This document shows positions 1-8,593 of a DNA stretch of 64,000 bases, one piece after another. The position numbers were made by a program, and so were the translations under genes. Under the pieces are notes generated by a model. That model saw only the letters and a program-made list of their open reading frames with translations, was not told the DNA's origin and did no database searches. This DNA is from Luteimonas rhizosphaerae (GTDB lineage Bacteria; Pseudomonadota; Gammaproteobacteria; Xanthomonadales; Xanthomonadaceae): contig NZ_NRQR01000025.1 of the NCBI RefSeq assembly GCF_002849595.1, positions 160,080 through 224,079 of the forward strand, read 5' to 3'. Position 1 is the stretch's first letter. Every line of letters begins with the position of its first letter.

Positions 1-20
1 GGTCTTGCGTCTGCGAAGGA

Positions 21-1220
21 TCAGCGGCGGGTGCCGCCGTCCTCGTCCGGCTCGGCAGGTGCGCCCTGCGAAGTCGGTGCCTGTTCCGGGGTGCGCGGCT
101 GCGCGCCCTCGTTGTCGAGTCCGCCGGCCGGCGTCGGCGCCGGGGCCGCTTCGCCCGGTTCCGCGGCGCGCGGCTGGTGGCCCTGCGGTTCGTCGTCGCT
201 GCGCGCCTCGCGGCCGCTGTTCGGGAACGTCGCGCCGGGCGCTTCGATCGCCTCGTCCGCATGGCGGTTGTCGTAGCGCAGGCGGTCGAAGTTGTCGCGG
301 CTGTCGACGCCGCCACCGCCGGCCATGTCGATGTGCATCATCTCGTGCATGCACATGGCATCGGGCGCGACGCACATGTTGAGGATGGCGTCGTAGAGAT
401 CCGCGTCCACGTTCGCGAAGTAGCGCACCGGCTCGCGCTCGGACGGCTTCTCGATCTGCATGTAGCCCTCGCGATCGAGGGAATCCTCGGACGCCTGCGC
501 CTTGGCGACCCACGCATCGAAGCCGGCCTGGTCGAGGCCGAGGAAATCGAAGCGCATGTGCGAAAAACCGTCGCCGCTGTAGTTCGCGGAGAAGCCCTTG
601 TAGGTGCCTTCCTCGTTGATCACCGCGTGCAGCTTGGTCTGCATGCCGGCCATCGCGTAGATCTGGCCCGCGAGCGCCGGCACGAAGAACGAATTCATCA
701 TCGACGCCGAGGTGATCCGGAATTCGATCGGCGTATCCACCGGCGCGGCGAGTTCGTTGATCGTCGCGATGCCCTGCTCGGGATAGAGGAACAGCCACTT
801 CCAGTCGAGCGCCACCACTTCGACCACCAGCGGCTGCACGTCGGCGGGCACGTCGCGGTTGGCGTCGATGCGGTCGAGCGGGCGGTAGGGATCGAGCTTG
901 TGGGTCGCGATCCAGGTGATCGTGCCCAGCACCAGGATGATCGCCAGCGGCGCCGACCAGATCACCAGTTCGAGACGGGTCGAGTGGTGCCAGTCGGGCG
1001 CGTACTCGGCGTCCTTGTTCGACGCGCGGTATTTCCACGCGAAGAAGAACGTCAGGAAGATCACCGGCACGATGATCAGCAGCATCAGCCCGGTCGAGAC
1101 CAGAATCAGGTCGCGCTGCTGCATGGCGATGTCGCCGGAAGGTCGCATGACGACCCAGTCGCAGCCCGACAGCAGCAGGGCGACCGAGAGCAGCGCGATG
1201 GCACGGAGGATGGGGATCAT
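21..1220 (-). CDS. cyoA: Cytochrome bo3 ubiquinol oxidase subunit II (CyoA)
   Basis: Subunit II of the proton-pumping bo3 quinol oxidase of the inner membrane. The chosen ATG opens a lipoprotein signal peptide ending in LLSGC (lipid-anchored Cys about residue 20). An upstream in-frame ATG at 1298 would add 26 residues that destroy this signal. Two membrane segments follow (about 36-62 and 85-105), then the periplasmic cupredoxin-fold domain with the CyoA-typical stretches DWKWLF and SMMNSFFVP. As expected for quinol oxidases, the Cu-A cysteines of cytochrome c oxidases are absent. At 399 aa it is about 80 residues longer than the E. coli protein. The extra part is a Pro/Ala/Glu-rich tail after a Met/His-rich stretch (CMHEMMHIDM). 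The gene runs off leftward, so cyoB should lie just outside the window. Family assignment is secure; the role of the tail is unknown. Confidence 0.95.
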   Translation of the reverse strand: MIPILRAIALLSVALLLSGCDWVVMRPSGDIAMQQRDLILVSTGLMLLIIVPVIFLTFFFAWKYRASNKDAEYAPDWHHSTRLELVIWSAPLAIILVLGTITWIATHKLDPYRPLDRIDANRDVPADVQPLVVEVVALDWKWLFLYPEQGIATINELAAPVDTPIEFRITSASMMNSFFVPALAGQIYAMAGMQTKLHAVINEEGTYKGFSANYSGDGFSHMRFDFLGLDQAGFDAWVAKAQASEDSLDREGYMQIEKPSEREPVRYFANVDADLYDAILNMCVAPDAMCMHEMMHIDMAGGGGVDSRDNFDRLRYDNRHADEAIEAPGATFPNSGREARSDDEPQGHQPRAAEPGEAAPAPTPAGGLDNEGAQPRTPEQAPTSQGAPAEPDEDGGTRR

Positions 1221-1396
1221 GGGGAAGTCGACAACGGAGAAGAAGAACTTGACGGGGAGGACACGGAAAGGGCGGTAGCGTGCGCGCGCCGCGGCCATGA
1301 ACGGCCTGCTGCTGCGCGCCTTGCCTGCGGTACCGGTTTCGGGCGCACAATGCGGCGCATATTATCCATCCAAACGACACCGGAGAGCGCGCGCAG

Positions 1397-2716
1397 ATGA
1401 GTGGAACCGCACAAGAAGGCACCACCGGACTGGACGAGGCCCCGGAGAACGACAGCACCGAGATTTCGCCGGGCAGGATCGCATTGCCGGTGGTGATGGG
1501 CCGGACGTCGGAATTCTTCGACTTCTTCGTCTACGGCATCGCCTCGGTGCTGGTGTTCCCGTATCTGTTCTTCCCCGACAGTGACCCGGTCCAGGCGACG
1601 ATGAAGTCGTTCGCGATCTTCTCGCTGGCATTCATCGCCCGTCCGATCGGCTCGATCGTGTTCATGGCGGTGGACCGCAACTTCAGTCGCGCTGCCAAGC
1701 TGATCGGTGCGCTGTTCCTGCTGTGCGGCTCGACGATGGCGATCGCCTTCCTGCCGAGCTACGCGCAGGTCGGCATGCTCGCACCGGTACTGCTGGCGGT
1801 GTTCCGCTTCGGTCAGGGTCTCGGCTGGGGCGGCGCCTGGGACGGTCTGCCGTCGCTGCTGTCGCTGAGCGCGCCGGCCAACCGCCGCGGCTGGTACGCG
1901 ATGGTGCCGCAGCTCGGCGCGGCGCTCGGCTTCATGCTCGCCAGCGGCCTGTTCCTGGTCTTCACCCGCTGGCTGACGCCCGAGGATTTCCTCGCCTGGG
2001 GCTGGCGCTTCCCGTTCTTCGTCGCGCTGGCGTTGAACGTCGTGGCTCTTTTCGCGCGCCTGCGTCTGGTGATCACGCCCGAGTTCGCGCAGCTGTTCCA
2101 GGCCAAGGAACTGCAGCCGCGCCGCATCATCGAGACCGTGCGCACGCATCCGCGGCAGGTCTTCGTCGGCGCGCTGATCCCGCTGGCCAGCTACGCGATG
2201 TTCCACCTGGTGACGATCTTCCCGCTGAGCTGGGCGACGCTGTTCAGCGACCACGACGCGTCCGATTACCTGGGCAGCCTGTTCCTCGGCGCGGTCATCG
2301 GCGGGCTGGGCATCATGCTGTCGGGCCTGCTGGCCGACCGCATCGGCCGTCGCGGGCAGCTGGCGATCGCGGCGATCCTGATCGCGATCTTCAGCTTCTT
2401 CGCCGCGCCGCTGCTGGGCAGCGAGACCACCGGTGGCCGTACTGCCTACGTGGTCATCGGCTTCGCGCTGCTGGGCCTGTCGCTGGGCCAGGCGAGCAAC
2501 GCGATCGCCTCGCGTTTCGAAAGCATCTACCGCTACACGGGCGCCGCGGTGACCTCGGACATCGCGTGGCTGCTCGGTGCCGGCTTCGCACCGCTGGTCG
2601 CGCTGGGTCTGTGCAGCAAGTTCGGACTGGAATACGTCGGCTACTACCTGCTGTCGGGTGCCGTCGTGACGCTGGCCGCACTCGCCTTCAGCCGCACGCT
2701 CGAGACCGTGCGCTGA
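1397..2716 (+). CDS. MFS transporter, metabolite:H+ symporter (MHS) type
   Basis: A 439-aa polytopic membrane protein with about 12 hydrophobic segments. The first segment carries the GRTSEFFDFFVYG pattern of the MHS branch of the major facilitator superfamily (ShiA/ProP/KgtP relatives). The cytoplasmic loop motif ADRIGRRGQ occurs near residue 315. The acidic N-terminal tail (about 25 residues) is probably cytoplasmic. These proteins usually import organic acids, shikimate or osmolytes with protons; the substrate cannot be read from the sequence. It is transcribed divergently from cyoA across about 175 bp that must hold both promoters. The start is the ATG of MSGTAQ. Confidence 0.85.
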   Translation: MSGTAQEGTTGLDEAPENDSTEISPGRIALPVVMGRTSEFFDFFVYGIASVLVFPYLFFPDSDPVQATMKSFAIFSLAFIARPIGSIVFMAVDRNFSRAAKLIGALFLLCGSTMAIAFLPSYAQVGMLAPVLLAVFRFGQGLGWGGAWDGLPSLLSLSAPANRRGWYAMVPQLGAALGFMLASGLFLVFTRWLTPEDFLAWGWRFPFFVALALNVVALFARLRLVITPEFAQLFQAKELQPRRIIETVRTHPRQVFVGALIPLASYAMFHLVTIFPLSWATLFSDHDASDYLGSLFLGAVIGGLGIMLSGLLADRIGRRGQLAIAAILIAIFSFFAAPLLGSETTGGRTAYVVIGFALLGLSLGQASNAIASRFESIYRYTGAAVTSDIAWLLGAGFAPLVALGLCSKFGLEYVGYYLLSGAVVTLAALAFSRTLETVR

Positions 2717-2723
2717 CGGCACG

Positions 2724-2740
2724 GCCCGTCCCGGACGGGC
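2724..2740 (+). terminator. GC hairpin just after the MHS transporter gene
   Basis: A perfect 6-bp stem (GCCCGT/ACGGGC) with a 5-nt loop begins 8 nt after the transporter stop codon. There is no T-tract, so it is at best a weak or Rho-assisted terminator. Confidence 0.35.
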
Positions 2741-3005
2741 GACACGGTATGAGGGCAGGCAGGCGTGCACGGTCTGGCGGATTCCTGTCCGCCGGTCGCC
2801 GGCGGCACTGAGGGCGTCTCGTCTCGAAGGAGGCGCGGCGTGCTGCCGGAGCGGGGCAGGGCGTCGTCGCCGGGACGTCGTCGGCACCGGGCCGCACGGA
2901 CGGGCGCCCATCCGGCGCCTGCGACATTGAAGCATTCGCTTGATGTGGTGAGACTGCGACCGAATGTCGCACGGCTCCCGCCGGCACGCGCCGGAGCGGG
3001 CCGCC

Positions 3006-3034
3006 TTGTCCGGCCGTGCAGGATCTGTGACAAT
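3006..3034 (+). promoter_or_regulatory. Candidate sigma-70 promoter of the rpsF-rpsR-rplI operon
   Basis: TTGTCC (3006-3011) and GACAAT (3029-3034) are separated by exactly 17 bp, about 120 bp upstream of rpsF. This is the best -35/-10 pair in a GC-rich region. It predicts a leader of about 110 nt, long enough for ribosomal-protein autoregulation, though no known S6:S18 motif was identified by eye. Confidence 0.45.
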
Positions 3035-3153
3035 AGCCGGCTCCCTCGCGCCCGTCGCCTGGGAGCCCTTGCTCCACCGCATCGCCGATGCCGGGGAGCT
3101 ATCCGGGCCGCCGCCGCGTTCGCGGCGCGGTCGATACCCGAAAGGAAACCAAC

Positions 3154-3600
3154 ATGCGTCATTACGAAGTCGTGTTCCTGGTCCATCCGGACCAGAGCGA
3201 GCAGGTGCCTGCGATGATCGAGCGCTACAAGTCGCTGATCGAAGGCGCCGAAGGCACCATCCACCGCCTGGAGGACTGGGGTCGTCGCCAGCTGGCCTAC
3301 CCGATCAACAATCTGGTCAAGGCCCACTACGTCATGTTCAACATCGAAGTCGGCCAGACCGCCCTCGACGAGCTCGTCGAAGCGTTCCGCTTCAACGATG
3401 CCGTGCTGCGCCACCTCGTGGTCCGCCGCGACGAGGCCGACACCGAGCAGTCGCTGATCATGAAGAACAAGGACGACAAGGGCGACAAGCCCGACCGCCC
3501 CGAGCGTCGCCGCCGCGACGAAGACGGTGACAGCACCGGCAGCGACAACGATGCCGACGGCGACACCGACAAGTCCGACAACAACGCCGAAGCCGCCTGA
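3154..3600 (+). CDS. rpsF: 30S ribosomal protein S6
   Basis: Component of the 30S subunit that binds the central domain of 16S rRNA as a heterodimer with S18. The first about 100 residues match the family closely (start [30 protein letters not shown] in the middle). Residues 108-148 form a highly charged, mostly acidic tail, like the glutamylated acidic tail of E. coli S6 but longer and richer in Asp, Lys and Arg. The ATG at 3154 is preceded by AAAGGAAAC. An upstream in-frame ATG at 3088 is rejected because it adds 22 residues absent from S6. Only 11 nt separate it from rpsR; the priB gene found here in E. coli is missing. Confidence 0.98.
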   Translation: MRHYEVVFLVHPDQSEQVPAMIERYKSLIEGAEGTIHRLEDWGRRQLAYPINNLVKAHYVMFNIEVGQTALDELVEAFRFNDAVLRHLVVRRDEADTEQSLIMKNKDDKGDKPDRPERRRRDEDGDSTGSDNDADGDTDKSDNNAEAA

Positions 3601-3611
3601 GGATCACGCAC

Positions 3612-3842
3612 ATGTCCAAGTTCTTCCGCCGCCGCAAGTTCTGCAAGTTCACCGCCGAGGGCGTCAAGGAGATCGATTACAAGGATCTCAACACCCTGCG
3701 CCAGAACCTCACCGAGAACGGCAAGATCGTCCCGAGCCGCATCACCGGTACGAAGTCGCGTTACCAGCGCCAGCTGGCCACGGCCGTCAAGCGCGCGCGT
3801 TTCCTCGCGCTGATTCCGTACACCGACAACCACAACGTCTGA
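3612..3842 (+). CDS. rpsR: 30S ribosomal protein S18
   Basis: A 76-aa basic protein of the small subunit platform, partner of S6. It is full length, with the family core [14 protein letters not shown] at the start and [26 protein letters not shown] at the end (shown split here only by mention of its ends [10 protein letters not shown] and ALIPY). The gene follows rpsF after 11 nt and precedes rplI by 145 nt, consistent with one operon. Confidence 0.98.
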   Translation: MSKFFRRRKFCKFTAEGVKEIDYKDLNTLRQNLTENGKIVPSRITGTKSRYQRQLATAVKRARFLALIPYTDNHNV

Positions 3843-3987
3843 CGCGACGCCGCGTCCGCGTGGCACGCGCTCCGGCGCGGGTCGTGCGGACAGTGGCGCG
3901 GTCGGGTCGATCACCGTCCATTCGGACAGCAAACCGGTTGTGTCGCGCGCGTCCGCGTCGCGGCACTAACGAATACGGAGCAACACC

Positions 3988-4440
3988 ATGCAACTGATTC
4001 TTCTGCAGAAGGTCACCAATCTCGGCAACCTCGGCGACAAGGTCAACGTGAAGCCGGGCTACGGCCGTAACTTCCTGGTGCCGCAGGGCAAGGCCGTGCC
4101 GGCGACCCCGAAGAGCATCGCCGAGTTCGAAGCGCGCCGCGCCGAGTACGAAGCCAAGGCCCAGTCGCAGCTCGACGAGGCGCAGCAGCGCCTGGCCAAG
4201 CTGGAAGGCGCCAGCGTCACGATCTACGCGAACGCGTCGACCGAAGGCAAGCTCTATGGCTCGGTCGGTCCGCGCGAGATCGCGCAGGCGCTGACCAAGG
4301 CCGTCGCGCCGGTCGAGAAGTCGGAAGTCGTGCTGGGTGAAGGCGCGTTCCGCAACACCGGCGAATTCGATGTCGTCGTGCACCTGCACGCCGATGCCGA
4401 GACCACCGTCAAGGTCGTCATCGAAGCCGAACCCGCCTGA
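3988..4440 (+). CDS. rplI: 50S ribosomal protein L9
   Basis: A 150-aa protein of the large subunit that influences frame maintenance. The N-terminal RNA-binding domain ([33 protein letters not shown]) is followed by a long connecting helix (about residues 45-75). The C-terminal domain begins near [13 protein letters not shown]. Full length for the family. A good binding site (GGAGC) precedes the ATG. It is the last gene before a strong terminator, so dnaB is probably transcribed from its own promoter. Confidence 0.98.
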   Translation: MQLILLQKVTNLGNLGDKVNVKPGYGRNFLVPQGKAVPATPKSIAEFEARRAEYEAKAQSQLDEAQQRLAKLEGASVTIYANASTEGKLYGSVGPREIAQALTKAVAPVEKSEVVLGEGAFRNTGEFDVVVHLHADAETTVKVVIEAEPA

Positions 4441-4464
4441 TCCCACCGGATCCTGGCGGTTCAC

Positions 4465-4495
4465 GACGGGCGCCGCGAGGCGCCCGTCGTCGTTT
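4465..4495 (+). terminator. Intrinsic terminator after rplI
   Basis: A perfect 10-bp GC stem (GACGGGCGCC/GGCGCCCGTC) with a GCGA loop is followed by GTCGTTT, 25 nt after the rplI stop. The T-run is short but the stem is very stable. Confidence 0.8.
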
Positions 4496-4562
4496 GCGGG
4501 CCGTGCCCGTCGCGCCCGGCGAGACGCCGGCGCGCTAGAAGTTACCCACCGCTGGCCGCGGC

Positions 4563-4594
4563 TTATCCACAGCTTGTGGGGTCGCGTGTCCACA
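4563..4594 (+). promoter_or_regulatory. Consensus DnaA box (TTATCCACA) upstream of dnaB
   Basis: TTATCCACA at 4563-4571 is a perfect match to the DnaA box consensus. GTGTCCACA at 4586-4594 matches 7 of 9 in the same orientation. The inverted core TGTGG at 4575-4579 makes CCACA-GCT-TGTGG palindromic. The sites lie 90-120 bp before the dnaB start. Known: DnaA binds such boxes at oriC and at some promoters. Inferred: DnaA may influence dnaB transcription. There is no AT-rich unwinding stretch and no box cluster, so this is not an origin. Confidence 0.55.
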
Positions 4595-4684
4595 GGCGCC
4601 GGGTCTAGCATCGACCGCCGTTGCGCCATCACAGCGGCGCGCCACCCGCCGGGTCAGGCGCGCCTCGCGAGGAACCGTTCCACC

Positions 4685-6046
4685 ATGTCCGCACGCCCCG
4701 AATACCGTCCCGAGCACCGCACCGACGCACGCGTCGAACAGCTGCGCATTCCGCCGCAGTCGGTCGATGCGGAGCAGGCGGTGCTCGGCGGCCTGATGCT
4801 GGTCCCCGATTCCTACGACCGCATCGCCGACATGCTGGTGCCGGACGACTTCTACCGCCGAGACCACCAGAAGATCTACGCCGCGATCCAGGAACTGGCC
4901 GAGAAGAACAAGCCCTTCGACGCGGTGACCCTCGGCGAATGGTTCGAATCCAACAACCTGTCGGAACTGGTCGCCGGCGGCGCCTATCTCGGCGAGCTGG
5001 CCAGCACCACGCCGTCGGCCGCCAACATCCGTGCCTATGCGGAGATCGTCCGCGACAAGGCGATCCTGCGGCAGCTGATCGAGGTCGGCACCGAGAACGT
5101 CAACGACGGCTTCCAGCCCGATGGCCGCGACAGCAGCGAGATCCTCGCCAAGGCCGAGCAGCAGGTCTTCAAGATCGCCGAAGCCGGCTCGGCGGGCCGC
5201 ACCGACTTCACCGCGATCAACAAGGCGATGGCCGACGCCTTCGACGTGCTGCAGACGCGCTACAACAACGGCGGCGGCGTGACCGGCCTGCCGACCGGCT
5301 ACACCGAGTTCGACGAGATGACCGCCGGCCTGCAGCCGACCGACCTGCTGATCCTCGCCGCGCGTCCGGCCATGGGCAAGACGACCTTCGCGCTCAACAT
5401 CGCCGAATACGCCGCGATCAAGACCAAGAAGGCGGTCGGCGTGTTCTCGATGGAAATGTCGGCCAGCCAGCTCGCGCTGCGCCTGATCTCGTCGAACGGC
5501 CGCATCAATGCGACCCGCCTGCGCACCGGCCAGCTCGAGGACGAGGACTGGAGCCGGGTCAGCGGCGCGATCCGCATGCTGAAGGAAACCAAGATCTTCA
5601 TCGACGACACGCCCGGCCTGTCGCCGGACGTGCTGCGCGCCAAGTGCCGCCGCCTCAAGCGCGAGCACGACCTCGGCCTGATCGTCATCGACTACCTGCA
5701 GCTGATGGCGGTGCCGGGCAACAGCGAGAACCGCGCGACCGAGATCCTCAACGTGCCGGTGATGGCCCTGTCGCAGCTCAACCGCTCGCTGGAAACGCGC
5801 GCCGACAAGCGCCCGGTGATGGCCGACCTGCGCGAATCGGGCGCGATCGAGCAGGACGCCGACGTCATCGTCTTCATCTACCGCGACGACTACTACAACA
5901 AGGAAAACTCGCCCGACCAGGGCCTGGCCGAGATCATCATCGGCAAGCAGCGTAGCGGCCCGACGGGCTCGCTGAAGCTGAAGTTCTTCGGCGAGTACAC
6001 CCGCTTCGACAACCTGTCGCACGATTCGATCGGCAGCTTCGAGTAA
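4685..6046 (+). CDS. dnaB: Replicative DNA helicase DnaB with an internal 13-residue gap
   Basis: Hexameric 5'-3' helicase of the replication fork. The start at 4685 has GAGGA 11 nt upstream. The N-terminal DnaC/DnaG-interaction domain begins with VDAEQAVLGGLM. Walker A (ARPAMGKT) lies near residue 226 and Walker B (LIVIDYLQLM) near 332. SQLNRSLE, DLRESGAIEQDAD and EIIIGKQRSGPTG follow, and the end is normal. What is odd: between NRATEI and LNVPVMALS the conserved helix is missing. E. coli DnaB has 18 residues between its NR and NVPV; here there are 5. The junction is at about 5746-5747 (residues 354/355), in frame, equal to 39 nt. That helix packs in the RecA-like core beside the nucleotide site, so a protein built as written may not work. 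No second dnaB copy is visible in the window. Identity is certain; the gap needs read-level confirmation. Confidence 0.95.
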   Translation: MSARPEYRPEHRTDARVEQLRIPPQSVDAEQAVLGGLMLVPDSYDRIADMLVPDDFYRRDHQKIYAAIQELAEKNKPFDAVTLGEWFESNNLSELVAGGAYLGELASTTPSAANIRAYAEIVRDKAILRQLIEVGTENVNDGFQPDGRDSSEILAKAEQQVFKIAEAGSAGRTDFTAINKAMADAFDVLQTRYNNGGGVTGLPTGYTEFDEMTAGLQPTDLLILAARPAMGKTTFALNIAEYAAIKTKKAVGVFSMEMSASQLALRLISSNGRINATRLRTGQLEDEDWSRVSGAIRMLKETKIFIDDTPGLSPDVLRAKCRRLKREHDLGLIVIDYLQLMAVPGNSENRATEILNVPVMALSQLNRSLETRADKRPVMADLRESGAIEQDADVIVFIYRDDYYNKENSPDQGLAEIIIGKQRSGPTGSLKLKFFGEYTRFDNLSHDSIGSFE

Positions 6047-6102
6047 GGCGCGCGCCTGCGCTTGCAGGCAAAATGGCGGGCCCTCCTGCGCGTCCCGCCC
6101 GC

Positions 6103-7191
6103 ATGTCCCGCCCGATCACCGCGACGATCCACACCGATGCGCTGCGCCACAACCTGCTGGCGATGCGCGCGCGTGCGCCCGGCCGGCGGCTGATGGCGAT
6201 GGTCAAGGCAGACGGCTACGGCCACGGCCTGGAGACCGCGGCGCTGGCGCTGCGCGGTGCCGACGCGTTCGGCGTCGCGGCGATCGAGGACGCGGCGCGG
6301 ATCCGCGCGGTCGGGCTCGAACAGCCGATCCTGGTGCTGTCGGGCTTCGACAATGCCGGCGACCTCGACCAGCTGCGCCGCCTGCGCGCCGAGGCGATCG
6401 TCCACCACGCCGCGCAGCTCGACATGCTCGAGCAGACCGACGGCGCGCCGATCCGGGTGTGGCTGAAGATCGACACCGGCATGCACCGGCTCGGCTTCGC
6501 GCCGGCTGCGGTGGCCGAGGCGCACACGCGGCTGCGCCAGGCGCGCGGCGTGACCGGCGACATCGTGCTGATGACGCATTTCGCCAGCTCAGACGAGTTC
6601 GACCCGGGGGCGCCCAACGCGCTGCAGACGCCGGCGCAGCTGCGCGCGTTCGCCGCGGCGACCGCGGGCCTGGCCGGGCCGCGGTCGCTGGCGAATTCGG
6701 CGGCGGTGCTCGGCTGGAGCGATGCGCACGGCGACTGGATCCGGCCCGGTGGTGCGCTGTACGGCATGTCGGTCGTGGCGGGCCGTACCGGCGCGGATTT
6801 CGGCCTGCGCGCGGCGATGACGTTCGAGACCCGGCTGCTGGCCGTGAACCGCGTGGCGCGGGGCGAACGCATCGGCTATTCCGCCACCTGGGAAGCGCCC
6901 GAAGACATGCCGGTCGGCATCGCCGCGGTGGGCTATGGCGACGGGTATCCGCGACTGGCGCCCGCCGGCACGCCGGTGCTGGTCAACGGACGGGCGGCGC
7001 GCGTTGTCGGGCGCGTGTCGATGGACCTGATGACGATCGACCTGCGCGGACAGCCCGATGCCCGCGCCGGCGATCCGGTGACGCTGTGGGGCGATGCGCT
7101 GCCCGTGGAGCAGGTCGCCGACGCCGCCGGCACGATTTCCTATGCGCTGACCTGCGGCATCACCCGGCGCGTGGCCTTCCGCACCGACTGA
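6103..7191 (+). CDS. alr: Alanine racemase
   Basis: PLP enzyme converting L- to D-alanine for peptidoglycan. The PLP-binding lysine lies in MVKADGYGHG near residue 35 of the 362-aa protein. The second catalytic base, a tyrosine, lies in ERIGYSATW near 257. VSMDLMTID and GYGDGYPR are also family motifs. The ATG at 6103 (MSRPI) is chosen over an in-frame ATG at 6073, which adds ten Pro/Ala residues. It follows dnaB by 56 nt in the same direction, the usual dnaB-alr order in gammaproteobacteria. Confidence 0.96.
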   Translation: MSRPITATIHTDALRHNLLAMRARAPGRRLMAMVKADGYGHGLETAALALRGADAFGVAAIEDAARIRAVGLEQPILVLSGFDNAGDLDQLRRLRAEAIVHHAAQLDMLEQTDGAPIRVWLKIDTGMHRLGFAPAAVAEAHTRLRQARGVTGDIVLMTHFASSDEFDPGAPNALQTPAQLRAFAAATAGLAGPRSLANSAAVLGWSDAHGDWIRPGGALYGMSVVAGRTGADFGLRAAMTFETRLLAVNRVARGERIGYSATWEAPEDMPVGIAAVGYGDGYPRLAPAGTPVLVNGRAARVVGRVSMDLMTIDLRGQPDARAGDPVTLWGDALPVEQVADAAGTISYALTCGITRRVAFRTD

Positions 7192-7209
7192 GCCGTGCTG
7201 CGCCCGCGC

Positions 7210-7665
7210 TCAGTCGCGCGGCTGCACGTGCACCAGGCGGAACTCGACGATGCCCGACTGGCCGGGCTGCACCGGCACGCGGGTGTCGGTGACGAAGCGC
7301 AGGCTGCCGTCGGGCATCGACACCGACGCGTGCAGGCCGTACATCCCGTTCTCGCGCAGCTTCGCGCGTTCGACCGGCAGGGTGAAATCGTAGGGCCCGG
7401 CGCCGACTTCGATCTCGCGCGACGCGATCACCGCGTCGGGCGTATCCGCCAGCTGGTCGTCGATCAGCTGCACGCGCAGCGTCGACCCCTCCGGCATCAG
7501 GATCTTCTCGAGGTACATCGCGCGTCCGCGCACCATCAACGTGCCGCTGTCGGCGGGCATCAGGGTGTCTCCAGTGGAGGGTGCCGCCGGGCCGGCGACG
7601 GGCGACTGGCAGGCGGCCAGCAGGGACGCGGCGCACAGCAGCAGCATCAGGCGGATCGCGGACAT
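7210..7665 (-). CDS. YbaY/YscW-like outer-membrane lipoprotein
   Basis: A 151-aa lipoprotein whose signal peptide ends at LLAAC (Cys about 19). The rest is a single beta-rich domain with the pattern of the YbaY family, related to the type III secretion pilotin YscW: an N-terminal repeat-like strand (VRGRAMYLEKILMPEGSTLRV) and a C-terminal FRLVHV strand. YbaY proteins are outer-membrane lipoproteins of poorly defined role. A GGAG motif precedes the ATG. It converges on alr with only 18 nt between stop codons. Family call from pattern recognition. Confidence 0.65.
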   Translation of the reverse strand: MSAIRLMLLLCAASLLAACQSPVAGPAAPSTGDTLMPADSGTLMVRGRAMYLEKILMPEGSTLRVQLIDDQLADTPDAVIASREIEVGAGPYDFTLPVERAKLRENGMYGLHASVSMPDGSLRFVTDTRVPVQPGQSGIVEFRLVHVQPRD

Positions 7666-7726
7666 CGGAGGCTCCGGTTGCGGACGGGCGGGGCGACCAT
7701 CCTACGCGCGGGACGGCGCGCGGCCC

Positions 7727-8593
7727 TCAATCCGGCGGCGTGCGGCGCGGCACCAGCTCGACATGGACGCCGAAATGATCCGACGGCCAGGTGCCGTCGG
7801 CGCCGGGCGTGTCCAGCACGAGGCGCGCATCGCGCACGTCGAACCGGCCCGGCTGCACGAACACCAGATCGATGCGCGAGCCGATCTCGAAGTAGTGCGG
7901 GTTGAGCGTGGTGACAGCTGTTGCGTCCGCGTCGGGGTGGACGACGCCGTAGGCATCGACATAGCGCCCTGCAAGTGGCGCCAGCTCGGGCGTCGTCACC
8001 GCCGCATTGAAATCGCCGAGCAGCACGACCGGCGCGGCGTCAGCGGTGCGGTCGATCACGGCGAGCACGTCCTGCACCTGGCGTGCGCGCGTGTCGCCAC
8101 CGAACTGGCCGGCGTGCAGGTGGGTGAAGTAGACGTTCAAGGGCTGTCCGCGGATCTCGAGCCGGGCGTGTCCCATGCTGCGCGAGTCGGCGGCCGGCTC
8201 CAGGCGCGACTGCGACATCGACTGAGGAGCCTCCCGTGTCAGCAGCGCGTTGCCGTAGCGGTGCGCCTGGCCCTCCGGATCGAGCGAGACGAAGTGCACG
8301 TGGTAGCCGAGCGCCGCGCCGATGGTCTCGGCCTGGTTCGGCAGGGTTCCGGTCTGCAGCACTTCCTGCAGGGCGATGACGTCGGGGTCGAGCGCGCGCA
8401 GCCCGGCGAGGATCAACGGCAGGCGCTGCGGCCAGCGGTCGCGGTCGTGGTAGAGGTTGAGGGTGACGAACGACACGGGCGTCTCGGTCGTCGCTGCCGC
8501 CGTGTCGCGATGCGGCGCGCGTCCCGCGCACGCCGCGAGGACCAGGCCGAGCAGCAACGCGACCAGCGTGCGGGAAGCGGTCAGGCGCGTCAT
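7727..8593 (-). CDS. Endonuclease/exonuclease/phosphatase-fold lipoprotein
   Basis: A 288-aa protein. The first 22 residues form a lipoprotein signal peptide ending LAAC. The rest is an EEP-superfamily domain (Mg-dependent phosphodiesterases such as exonuclease III and sphingomyelinases). Visible motifs in order: TLNLYHDRDRW, ALQEVLQT (metal-binding Glu), FTHLHAG (catalytic His region), LLGDFNA (Asp/Asn) and the terminal SDHFGVHVEL (Asp-His). All key residues are present. An envelope lipid, nucleic acid or inositol phosphate could be the substrate. Its ATG overlaps the stop of the upstream carboxypeptidase gene as ATGA, so the two are translationally coupled. Confidence 0.8.
   Translation of the reverse strand: MTRLTASRTLVALLLGLVLAACAGRAPHRDTAAATTETPVSFVTLNLYHDRDRWPQRLPLILAGLRALDPDVIALQEVLQTGTLPNQAETIGAALGYHVHFVSLDPEGQAHRYGNALLTREAPQSMSQSRLEPAADSRSMGHARLEIRGQPLNVYFTHLHAGQFGGDTRARQVQDVLAVIDRTADAAPVVLLGDFNAAVTTPELAPLAGRYVDAYGVVHPDADATAVTTLNPHYFEIGSRIDLVFVQPGRFDVRDARLVLDTPGADGTWPSDHFGVHVELVPRRTPPD

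Larger units (their letters stand above)
2717..3153. other. Intergenic region upstream of rpsF
   Basis: About 437 bp with no convincing gene. The open frames on both strands give Arg/Ala/Pro-rich translations without recognisable domains, and none has a good ribosome binding site. The region holds the hairpin after the transporter gene and a probable rpsF promoter. It also has several GC-rich inverted repeats, for example CCGCCGG/CCGGCGG near 2790. Confidence 0.6.

Noticed and set aside
2688..3077. A 129-codon minus-strand frame upstream of rpsF
   Set aside because: Composition is Arg/Pro/Ala-rich, no family recognised, and it overlaps the probable rpsF promoter.
4496..4684. Chromosomal replication origin
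   Set aside because: One good DnaA box and no AT-rich unwinding element; dnaA, dnaN and gyrB are not nearby.
5735..5755. Intein or intron scar in dnaB
   Set aside because: Inteins insert into dnaB, they do not remove host residues. Here conserved residues are missing and no extra sequence is present.
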